A stretch of DNA of 64,000 bases from Nocardiopsis sp. N85 (lineage in GTDB: Bacteria; Actinomycetota; Actinomycetes; Streptosporangiales; Streptosporangiaceae): positions 1-64,000 of the forward strand of contig NZ_JARBUT010000012.1 of NCBI RefSeq assembly GCF_028882275.1, written 5' to 3'. The translations under genes and the position numbers were made by a program. Of the stretch, positions 55,843 through 63,220 are shown in pieces. Numbering within the stretch: position 1 is the stretch's first letter; the number at the start of each line of letters is the position of its first letter. The notes beneath the pieces were generated by a model, which was not told the DNA's origin, ran no database searches, and saw only the letters and a program-made list of their open reading frames with translations.

Positions 55843-56677
55843 GTCGTCCTCCTTCAGAGCCGGCCGCTCTCACGGCCTGTTCCAGACTCGCTCGCCAGGT
55901 GATCTCGAAGACGTCGCGCAGCCGGGTCATCCTACTCTCGGCCCCCGATACGATCGGCCACTGAGAGTGATGGATCGACAACACCACCCCGGTGCCGTCG
56001 TGGTGGGTCCGCACCACGGCGCGCGTCACCCCGTCGCCCACGTCGACGAACAGACTGAGCCGTTCGTCGAAGTAGTCCTCGACCCGGCGGATGGGGAAAC
56101 GCCAGGGGCCCGCGTCGTCGACCACGTAGAACGCCGTCGGCGGGTAACCCGGTCCGCTCACGGGCAACCATCGGAAGAGGTTCCGCCGGTGCAGGGGCAA
56201 CCAGGTCCCCACGGGGACGCGCACCCCGAGGGAGATGGAGCGGATTCCCGGTGGCGCCTGGCCTCCCTCCTCCGCGGCCAGGTAGAAGCGGAGCCGTTCG
56301 ACACAGTCGTCCCAGAAGACCTCCCGCGCCACACGGGGCACAGAACGCGCATGGGGGAACTCCTCCCTGATCCGCAGGAGCGAACCGGCCGGTCCCGTCT
56401 CCACCGCCACCCGGATCCGACTCGGGGCCTCGACACCGAACTCGGACCAGTCCAGGGTGATGGACCGCCCCGGACCGACCTCACGGACCCGGAGACGGAC
56501 GTACTCCACCGAGGGCGTGGTCAGAATCCACGTACCGTGAGTGCCGTCGGACCCGTGCGGCACGCCGTCCGGACCCAGCCCGCCCAACCAGTCGCCCACC
56601 GCGGCGGGGGTGCTCATCGCCCGCCACAACCGCTCCGGGGGCGCGGGCATCGGCACCGCGCGTTCGATCGCCTCCAC
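55832..56677 (-). CDS. Tandem SRPBCC-domain protein, copy 2
   Basis: This 281-aa protein starts at GTG 56677 with AGGAGG upstream. First domain about 1-135 (IERAVPMPAPPERLWRAMSTPAAVGDWLGGL), second about 145-265. It resembles the protein at 52700-53773 in layout. The ligand is unknown. It lies between the ketoreductase and AraC genes. Confidence 0.75.
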   Translation of the reverse strand: MEAIERAVPMPAPPERLWRAMSTPAAVGDWLGGLGPDGVPHGSDGTHGTWILTTPSVEYVRLRVREVGPGRSITLDWSEFGVEAPSRIRVAVETGPAGSLLRIREEFPHARSVPRVAREVFWDDCVERLRFYLAAEEGGQAPPGIRSISLGVRVPVGTWLPLHRRNLFRWLPVSGPGYPPTAFYVVDDAGPWRFPIRRVEDYFDERLSLFVDVGDGVTRAVVRTHHDGTGVVLSIHHSQWPIVSGAESRMTRLRDVFEITWRASLEQAVRAAGSEGGRHGR

Positions 56678-56714
56678 ACCGACCTCCTCTCCGCTCTCGC
56701 GTCGCCACCGGTTC

Positions 56715-58073
56715 CTAGAACGGCACCAGGGCCTCGTACCCTCCGTCGGGCCGCCAGTCCGCCGGATCCGACGACCACAGCCGCACACCGTCCGGACCGA
56801 CCAGGGCCCGCACCGTGCGAGGGCCACCGTGCCCGCTCGGAGCCTCCACCCGCGCGTGTCCGATGCCGGGAAGACATCCCCGGAGCACACGGTTCAGCGT
56901 GGACCCCGGGTCCGCCGGGTCGAGGTTGGCCGCGCCCCCGACACCTCCCACCACCGCGACCGCCCCCGAGGACGTCGACAGGCGCGGCCCGCCCAGCGCG
57001 TACACCCCCGCCTCTCCCTCGGTCCCCGAACGCCCCAGGAGTCGGACGAGCGTGCGCGCCCCCCACGCCGGCGGGACGATCGCGAAACCGGCGGCGCGAA
57101 GACCGGGGCCGGCGACACCCGCGGCCATGCCCACCTCGCTCCACAGCGTCCACTCCGCCACGGTGAACGTCACCCGGGGGAAGGACTCCGCCAACTCTCG
57201 GACGGCCGCCCGAGAGCACGCGTGGGACAGGGCGTAGGCGCCGAACCCCCGGTGCGCCGCCCGGCTCTCCGTGGACCCCGGCACGAGCACGCTCGCCAGC
57301 GGACCCCGGGCCGCCGCCCGCACCCACCGTTCCAGCTGTTCCCCACGCCGTCGGGCGGCCCGGTCCAGCATCGTTCCCGACAATCGGTCCCACCGTCGCA
57401 AGCCCAGTTCGCCCGCCGCGTGCACCAGGTGGACGGCGGGCGAGGACAGGGTCCGCAGCACGGCGTGGGCGTCGACCCCGTCCAGCTCCGCGCGCACCAC
57501 CGTCGTGGGCGCCGTCGCGCGCACCGAGGCCAGGGCCTCGGCCCGTTCCGCAGGAAGTCCCCCCTCGTCCGTCCGGTCCACCAGGACCACCGGGTGGCCG
57601 AGCACCGCGAACTCCCGTGCCGACCGCAGGCCGATGCCGCCCAGACCACCGGTGATCACCACCGGTCCCGGAACGGGAGGCCGCCACCGGGGCGCCGTGA
57701 CCGGTTCCCAGGAGGTGGCGTCGACCGGGCCGTGCGGACGGTCGCCGTTCGATCTCACCCTCACCCGTAGCCACGGCCGCTCGGCGACGGCCGCGGCCAG
57801 GACCCCGCCCAGGGGCAGACCGTCCCCGACCACCTCCAACGGCGCGCGCCACCGTTCGGCCCACGCCAGCGCGGCCAGGAGCCGGTCGCCGTCGCCGGGG
57901 GACCACCGCCGCCCGGTGCGCACGCGGACGTACCGGGGGCCGACGTCGAACTCGGTGCGCGCGGGGACGCGACGGAACGCGCGCTCGCCGGAGGCGCGTT
58001 CACGGAACACCAGGTCGGCGGTGTGGGAGCCGCCGCCCTGGAGCGCGGGGCCCGTCCGAAGGGAGGTCGGCAC
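56715..58073 (-). CDS. Discrete PKS-type ketoreductase/SDR
   Basis: This 452-aa protein has an N-terminal pseudo-Rossmann half, then a KR/SDR catalytic half with nucleotide loop VVITGGLGGIGL and catalytic Ser/Tyr as GSTES...FGAYALSH. The usual asparagine of YxxxN is a histidine here, which may alter or abolish activity. It resembles stand-alone KR domains of iterative PKSs. Start GTG 58073 with GGAG eight bases upstream. Confidence 0.78.
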   Translation of the reverse strand: MPTSLRTGPALQGGGSHTADLVFRERASGERAFRRVPARTEFDVGPRYVRVRTGRRWSPGDGDRLLAALAWAERWRAPLEVVGDGLPLGGVLAAAVAERPWLRVRVRSNGDRPHGPVDATSWEPVTAPRWRPPVPGPVVITGGLGGIGLRSAREFAVLGHPVVLVDRTDEGGLPAERAEALASVRATAPTTVVRAELDGVDAHAVLRTLSSPAVHLVHAAGELGLRRWDRLSGTMLDRAARRRGEQLERWVRAAARGPLASVLVPGSTESRAAHRGFGAYALSHACSRAAVRELAESFPRVTFTVAEWTLWSEVGMAAGVAGPGLRAAGFAIVPPAWGARTLVRLLGRSGTEGEAGVYALGGPRLSTSSGAVAVVGGVGGAANLDPADPGSTLNRVLRGCLPGIGHARVEAPSGHGGPRTVRALVGPDGVRLWSSDPADWRPDGGYEALVPF

Positions 58074-58089
58074 CTGTGCGCTCCGCCGC

Positions 58090-59298
58090 TCACCAGACGG
58101 GCTTGCGGTTGCGGGCCAGGAGGCCGCGCAGGATGACCGGGTGCGCCACCGCCTGGAAGTTGAGGTCCGGGCACATCCGTTTGACCTGTCCCTCCACCGC
58201 GAGCAGGGCCACCAGCGGGAAGACGAACGAGGTGCGCGAGTAGGCGTTGTAGCGGCGCTGGATCATGAAGAAGTCGGCGATGAACGCGGTCAGACTGAAC
58301 GCCCCGGCCGTCATCCCGTGGACCTCCGTGATGAGTCGCTCCAGTTCACGACGGAACCCCTTCTCGTCCTCGGCCGACACCGGTCCCATGCTCACGGCCA
58401 GGGCGTGGTCGGCGCAGACCTCGGCGTTGCCCGCCGCCATGCCCAGGAAGAACTCCGTGAAGTGCTCCTGGGTCGCCCGGTCCAGCGTGTACGTGAAACC
58501 GCCGTCGACCACGGCCAGACGGCCGTCCTCCAGGAACCACCAGTTCCCGGGGTGCAGGTCACAGTGGATCTCGCCCGTGGTGAAGAGCATCTCGAAGACC
58601 AGGGTCAACAGCAGTCGGCCACCCTGGGGTCCCGGGTGGTGCCGGCCCCCCTCCTCCTGCCCGGGGATCCACTCCATGAGCAGGGTGTCGCGGTCCCCGG
58701 GCACGCCCACGGGGCGGGGGAAGACCACCGGATAACGGTCCTCCAGAGAGGCGAACCGTTCCAGCGCCGCGCGCTCGGCCGCCAGATCGGTCTGCCGACG
58801 CACCACGGCGCAGAAGTCCTCGGTCAGGGCCACCACGGGCATCCCCCGGCAGAAGGGCAGCCGTGCCACGGCACGCGCCGTCGCCTCCACCACGGCCAGA
58901 TCCGTCTCCAACCGTTCGCGGACACCGGGACGGCAGGTCTTCACGGCGAGGTCCCCCGAAGGGCCGGTGCGTCGTTCCACCACGGCGATGCTGCCCGAGC
59001 GCCGGGGCCCGCCGCGGCGGGCGCCTTCGAGCCCGTACCCCAGCGCCAGGCGATCGCGCATGACGCGGCACAACCCCCGGGGGAGCAGGTCCTCCCGGGT
59101 CGACACCAGTTGACCCAGTTTCACGAACGCCGGTCCCAGGTCCGCGCACAGGTCGGAGACCAGTCTCCCCACCCGTTCGTCGGAGCGTTCCGCGGTCTCG
59201 GGGGACGAGCGCCGACGCACCAGATGGGGCAGGCACCGGGCGCCGGCGTACAGCGAGCGGCCCAGGATGACGACCGTGCGCGCGGCGGTGCCCCTCAC
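58090..59298 (-). CDS. ABC1/UbiB (AarF)-family kinase-like protein, copy 2
   Basis: This 402-aa protein has KLGQ in AFVKLGQLVSTREDLLP, AVKTCRPGVRERLETDL and HCDLHPGN. The nucleotide loop is degraded (RRSGSIAVVE) and DFG is replaced by DGG, so ATP binding may differ from copy 1. GTG 59298 overlaps the SRPBCC stop as GTGA. Confidence 0.82.
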   Translation of the reverse strand: MRGTAARTVVILGRSLYAGARCLPHLVRRRSSPETAERSDERVGRLVSDLCADLGPAFVKLGQLVSTREDLLPRGLCRVMRDRLALGYGLEGARRGGPRRSGSIAVVERRTGPSGDLAVKTCRPGVRERLETDLAVVEATARAVARLPFCRGMPVVALTEDFCAVVRRQTDLAAERAALERFASLEDRYPVVFPRPVGVPGDRDTLLMEWIPGQEEGGRHHPGPQGGRLLLTLVFEMLFTTGEIHCDLHPGNWWFLEDGRLAVVDGGFTYTLDRATQEHFTEFFLGMAAGNAEVCADHALAVSMGPVSAEDEKGFRRELERLITEVHGMTAGAFSLTAFIADFFMIQRRYNAYSRTSFVFPLVALLAVEGQVKRMCPDLNFQAVAHPVILRGLLARNRKPVW

Positions 59299-59738
59299 GA
59301 CGCGGATCCCGTCGCCCCGTCGTCCTCCGCCAGGAGGCCCGCCAGTCTGCCCAGGTAGTACGGCCAGCCGGCGCTGTACCCCTCGATGAGGGCCTCGGAC
59401 ACGTCGGTGTGGGTGAGCGTGAACGTTCCCTTCCCGATCCGGGCGCTCAGCACCGAGTCGGGATGGCCCGGATCGTGCAGCACACCGGTCAGCGTCCGTC
59501 CCGGGACGCACTCGGCCACCTCGAAGACCTTGTCGTGGACGTGCCCCTCGTGGTCGAAGGTCAGGACGTACCTGTCGGTCCCCTCGGCGACGGCCGGGGC
59601 GAGCCAGGCGCCGACCGACGCGAGGTCGGTCAGCGCGGACCAGACCCGCTCCGGCGCCGTGTCGAAGGGGAAGGAGAGGGCCAGTGTGCGGGACGGGACG
59701 TCGACGTCCATGGAGACGGGGGACAGGGGGACGGTCAT
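59295..59738 (-). CDS. AHSA1-type SRPBCC protein
   Basis: This 147-aa protein has the AHSA1 pattern LALSFPFDTAPERVWSALTD and YSAGWPYYLGRLAGLL near the C-terminus. CalC, the self-sacrifice resistance protein of calicheamicin, has this fold and size, so a similar role is possible; ligand binding or cyclisation is the alternative. ATG 59738 follows GGGAGAACACG. Confidence 0.8.
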   Translation of the reverse strand: MTVPLSPVSMDVDVPSRTLALSFPFDTAPERVWSALTDLASVGAWLAPAVAEGTDRYVLTFDHEGHVHDKVFEVAECVPGRTLTGVLHDPGHPDSVLSARIGKGTFTLTHTDVSEALIEGYSAGWPYYLGRLAGLLAEDDGATGSAS

Positions 59739-59757
59739 CGTGTTCTCCCTGGGTGGG

Positions 59758-61236
59758 TCAACGGGTCAGAGCCCGCAGGGCGGACAGCGAGGGGGTGAAG
59801 AAGTAGCCACCGCCGCGGGGGGCGGTGAAGGGCTCCGGCATCGGCAGGCGCACCAGGGTCCCCTCGGAGTCCCCGGAGGGCATGCGCAGGACGAACTCGC
59901 GCGGGACCCGATCGCCCAGGGGGCGGTGGGGCCGGCCGACGATCGGGTCGTGGTTGTCGCCTTCGTGCTGCTGGTAGGGGTTGTTCAGCCAGGAGCGCAC
60001 GACGAACTCGAATTGCCGTTCCAGCGATGTCTGGTAGCAGGCGAACGCCATCCCCCGCTCCCCCCGATCGGCGTAGGGCATGCCGCGGCGCAACAGCCGG
60101 TGCGTCTCGATCGCGGCCGTGGTCTCCAGGTCGGTCTCGTGGTCACGGGGGTAGGCCTTGCGGATGTGCGCGCCGACCGGGACGCGCCAGCCCCGGGTGT
60201 CGTCCACGGGGCCGCGTTCGGCGGTGAACCCGAAGTCGTTGTCCGACAACGGGCAGGACGACACCCGTGGATCGGGGCCGTTCGGCCGCAGGCTCACCGG
60301 GGTCCCGTCGCGCCAGCGTCCGAACAACCGGGACGAGATCGCGTCCGGCGACCACCCCGGGAATCCCCTGCGGGCCAGTTCGGCCGCGGCCCGATCGGCG
60401 AAGGCGAAGAAGGAGTCGACGTCCTGGCGGTAGCGCCGCGTCACCAACAGGGAACCGTTGACGGTCCAATCCGGTCCTCCCGAGACCACCGGTCCGGGCG
60501 TGTCCGACAGCAGCGGATCCTGCCCGGGGTGTCCGAAGACGAACTCGCCCGGCCACAACCGTCGCTGTCCCGGCAGGGCCTCCTCGGGCCGCTCGGGGTC
60601 GGTGACCGGCGACAACGGTTCCCCCGTGTCTGCGGCCACCCCCCGGACGGCGGGCTGGGACACCGGGTCCCGGTAGCCGAAGTGCTCCCGTTCGTACCGG
60701 TGCCCCTCGCCGGCCAGCGACGCGCACCGGTCCCGATGCAGGACGCGCGGTCCCCCCGGGCCGGCCGTCAGCCGATCCGCCAGCGCGGCGGCGGCCCCGT
60801 CGTCGGCGGCGCGCACCACCAGGAGCGCGTCCGCCGTCGTTCCGGGTCCGCCCACCGGCCAGTTCCCCGCGTGTCCGGGGTCGGCCGGATCCACGGGGTC
60901 GCCCAGCAACGACGAACGAGCGGCCAGACCGTCCTGGAAGGGCACGTCCAACAGGGTGTCGGGGCGCAGTCCCAGCATCCGCAGCCCGGAGGCGGAGAAC
61001 GACACTCCGACGGAGGTCCCCCCACCGCCCCCCGCCCGCAGGTCCATGAGGGCCCTGGTGGAGGTGACCCGGGGGACGACACGCGCCAGCCACCGGTGAG
61101 GGTTCCCGGTCAGCCGCAGGTAGAGGTGGTGTTGGACGGGGCCGCCGAACGGCACCAGGATGTTGCCCTGGATCTCGTTCAGGTCCAGGAGGGGTTCCCG
61201 GGCCGTCCTGCGGCCGTCCGCGATCTTCGCGTCCAC
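59758..61236 (-). CDS. Dyp-type heme peroxidase
   Basis: This 492-aa protein has the distal-site motif FGYRDPVSQP (family GFRDGxxQP, with the second Gly replaced), the proximal-heme region GAHIRKAYPR and RLLRRGMPYADRGERGMAFACYQTSLERQFEF. Dyp peroxidases oxidise dyes, phenols and polyenes with H2O2 and need no signal peptide here. I prefer GTG 61236, which has AGGGGA upstream; TTG 61257 would overlap the upstream stop as TTGA. A peroxidase in a polyene cluster is notable. Confidence 0.85.
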   Translation of the reverse strand: MDAKIADGRRTAREPLLDLNEIQGNILVPFGGPVQHHLYLRLTGNPHRWLARVVPRVTSTRALMDLRAGGGGGTSVGVSFSASGLRMLGLRPDTLLDVPFQDGLAARSSLLGDPVDPADPGHAGNWPVGGPGTTADALLVVRAADDGAAAALADRLTAGPGGPRVLHRDRCASLAGEGHRYEREHFGYRDPVSQPAVRGVAADTGEPLSPVTDPERPEEALPGQRRLWPGEFVFGHPGQDPLLSDTPGPVVSGGPDWTVNGSLLVTRRYRQDVDSFFAFADRAAAELARRGFPGWSPDAISSRLFGRWRDGTPVSLRPNGPDPRVSSCPLSDNDFGFTAERGPVDDTRGWRVPVGAHIRKAYPRDHETDLETTAAIETHRLLRRGMPYADRGERGMAFACYQTSLERQFEFVVRSWLNNPYQQHEGDNHDPIVGRPHRPLGDRVPREFVLRMPSGDSEGTLVRLPMPEPFTAPRGGGYFFTPSLSALRALTR

Positions 61237-61253
61237 ATGTTCCCCTGGTCGGG

Positions 61254-62519
61254 TCAACCGGCCGCGACGCCGGGGTAGCGGCCCTTCTCGGGGAAGATCT
61301 CCAGGCGCGTCAGCAACGAGTACATGTCGAACCCGTAGATGATGTCCGACAGGCGCCCGTCGGTGACGGTGAAGACGTCGATGGACCGGGTGATCGCGGC
61401 GGTGCCCGTCGCGTCGTGGCCCATCAGGGCCCTCCGGTGCGTGCCGGCGAAGGCGGCCAGCAGCGACGCCCGGTCACCGTCGATGATCACGCGCTCCACG
61501 CTGAACCGGTAGTCCGGGAAGGCGTGCAGGAACGCCGCCATGGTGACGGTCTCCTGGTGCAGGTCGGTGGCTTCCGGGGCGATCAACCGCCCCACCGCCG
61601 ACACGTCGCGTCCGTTGAGGACCTCGTTGACGAACGCGCGCAGCACGAACTTGCCGTCACCGGTGGTGCCGGTGGGAGTGGTGACCTCGACGACGCCCTC
61701 GCCCTCCGGAGCGCCCAGAGCCGAGGCCATCGCCTCCAGGTCGTAGGCCAGGGTCACGGACGTGATGGTCGTGCCCGAACCGTGCAGCGTGACGGTCAAC
61801 GGCAGCGCGACCTCGGCGCCCGTGGGCGCGGTCCGCCACATCGGCCTGGCGAACGTGCCGCGCACGGTCACCTCGGCCGTCGCCGTGTCGCCGTCGATAC
61901 CCAGCCGCTCCACGTCGACCGCGTATCCGTCCAAGGCGCCGACGACGCACAGGTGGACCAGGGAGCCCGCCGCGTCCGACACCGCGTCGATGTCCACCAG
62001 GGCGTCCAGGGCCGCCAGGTCGAACCGGCCCAGCACGGCGTCCAGGTACGCCCGCGCCGTCTCCTCGAAGGTCTCGACCGCCGTGACCTCGGGGCCGGTG
62101 CCGATGACGCCGAGGAAGCGCAACATCCGCAGCTCGTTGCCCACGCCCCAGCGTTCGGTCATCTTGTCGCCGTGGAACCGTACCGCGTCGGTGCGCCGCG
62201 CGGTGATGAGTTCGCCCGAGGCCGGCAGCCCCATGAACTCGTTCTGCATGGTGCCGTACCACTTGCCGACGCACACCACGCTGTCGCCTTCGAACAGCTC
62301 CTCGTCGACGTCGTAACGGAAGTCCGGGAACGACTCCAGGAATTCCTCCAGCACGCCTTTGAACCCGTTCAGGGCGACGTCCTGCCCCGGGTAGGGGTTC
62401 CAGTCGACGTAGTCGGCGACCTTCAACGTTTCGACGCGATCGACGCGGTGCTCGTTGAAGACCTCCCTCACCCATCGCCGGATACCGTCCACGACTTCTG
62501 GTCTGGTCGTCTCGCTCAT
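61254..62519 (-). CDS. Triple NTF2-like (SnoaL-type) protein
   Basis: This 421-aa protein has three NTF2-like folds in series: about 10-130 (VREVFNEHRVDRVETLKVADYVDWN), about 165-285 and about 300-415 (LRAFVNEVLNGRDVSAVGRLIAPEA). SnoaL members cyclise polyketides; many are ligand binders. ATG 62519 follows AAAGGAG. It is the first gene of the minus operon. Confidence 0.82.
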   Translation of the reverse strand: MSETTRPEVVDGIRRWVREVFNEHRVDRVETLKVADYVDWNPYPGQDVALNGFKGVLEEFLESFPDFRYDVDEELFEGDSVVCVGKWYGTMQNEFMGLPASGELITARRTDAVRFHGDKMTERWGVGNELRMLRFLGVIGTGPEVTAVETFEETARAYLDAVLGRFDLAALDALVDIDAVSDAAGSLVHLCVVGALDGYAVDVERLGIDGDTATAEVTVRGTFARPMWRTAPTGAEVALPLTVTLHGSGTTITSVTLAYDLEAMASALGAPEGEGVVEVTTPTGTTGDGKFVLRAFVNEVLNGRDVSAVGRLIAPEATDLHQETVTMAAFLHAFPDYRFSVERVIIDGDRASLLAAFAGTHRRALMGHDATGTAAITRSIDVFTVTDGRLSDIIYGFDMYSLLTRLEIFPEKGRYPGVAAG

Positions 62520-62641
62520 GGTGCTCCTTTCCCTGCCTCGTTCGGGACAAGCCGGGATTCTTCTTGACATTAAGCCCGGTCCGTCGAACGCTCCTTCTCT
62601 CAACTTGCGGGGCTGAGGGAGGCGAAGAAAAGCCTGTTCAG

Positions 62642-62658
62642 AGCCTTATCTAAAGGCT
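62642..62658. promoter_or_regulatory. Inverted repeat in the divergent region upstream of the NTF2-like operon
   Basis: AGCCTT-ATCTA-AAGGCT has perfect 6-bp arms, between the start of the seven-gene operon and the DUF3052-like gene. Candidate operator for either unit. Confidence 0.4.
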
Positions 62659-62789
62659 TGGAGGAAAGTCAGCAATCCATGAGAAGACGTACACCGCGTA
62701 TCGTGTCGGTCACCGGGTACTGTGCGGGTGCCACCCCTTATCGAGCGCACTCGCGCACCAATATGGGGAACGAAACATGGGAGGAATTC

Positions 62790-63167
62790 ATGGCGGAGAA
62801 AAGCGGAGCCGCGAAACTGGGGATCAAACCGGGATTCGTCGTCGTCGCGCACAACGCGCCGGAGGACTACCTCGACATCCTCGGTGAACTACCGGCCGCG
62901 GCGACCGTCACCGACGAGCCCGAGGCCGCACCCGATCTGCTCCACCTCTTCTCGACCACCTTGGAGGAACTGCGCAAGAACCTCACCGAACGGCTGCCCG
63001 ACGTCCCCGACACGACGGTGGTCTGGCTCTCCTACCCCAAGGGCGGTACGAAACGGGAGCTCAACAGGACCATCGTCATGGACGAGGCGGTCGAGGTCGG
63101 CTGGAAGGCGGTCTACGGCGTGTCCCTCGACGACGGTTGGTCGGCCAACCGCATCAAGCGCGCCTGA
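62790..63167 (+). CDS. Small DUF3052-like protein
   Basis: This 125-aa soluble protein has KLGIKPGFVVVAHNAPEDY at the N-terminus, VWLSYPKGG in the middle and GWSANRIKR at the end, reminiscent of DUF3052 proteins; that link is weak. Function unknown. ATG 62790 follows GGGAGGAATTC. It lies 53 nt before the ABC ATPase gene and is probably co-transcribed. Confidence 0.65.
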   Translation: MAEKSGAAKLGIKPGFVVVAHNAPEDYLDILGELPAAATVTDEPEAAPDLLHLFSTTLEELRKNLTERLPDVPDTTVVWLSYPKGGTKRELNRTIVMDEAVEVGWKAVYGVSLDDGWSANRIKRA

Positions 63168-63220
63168 CCTTTCCGCCGTGCGCGGTACGACGTGTCGCGC
63201 CCACGATTGTTTGGAGGACC

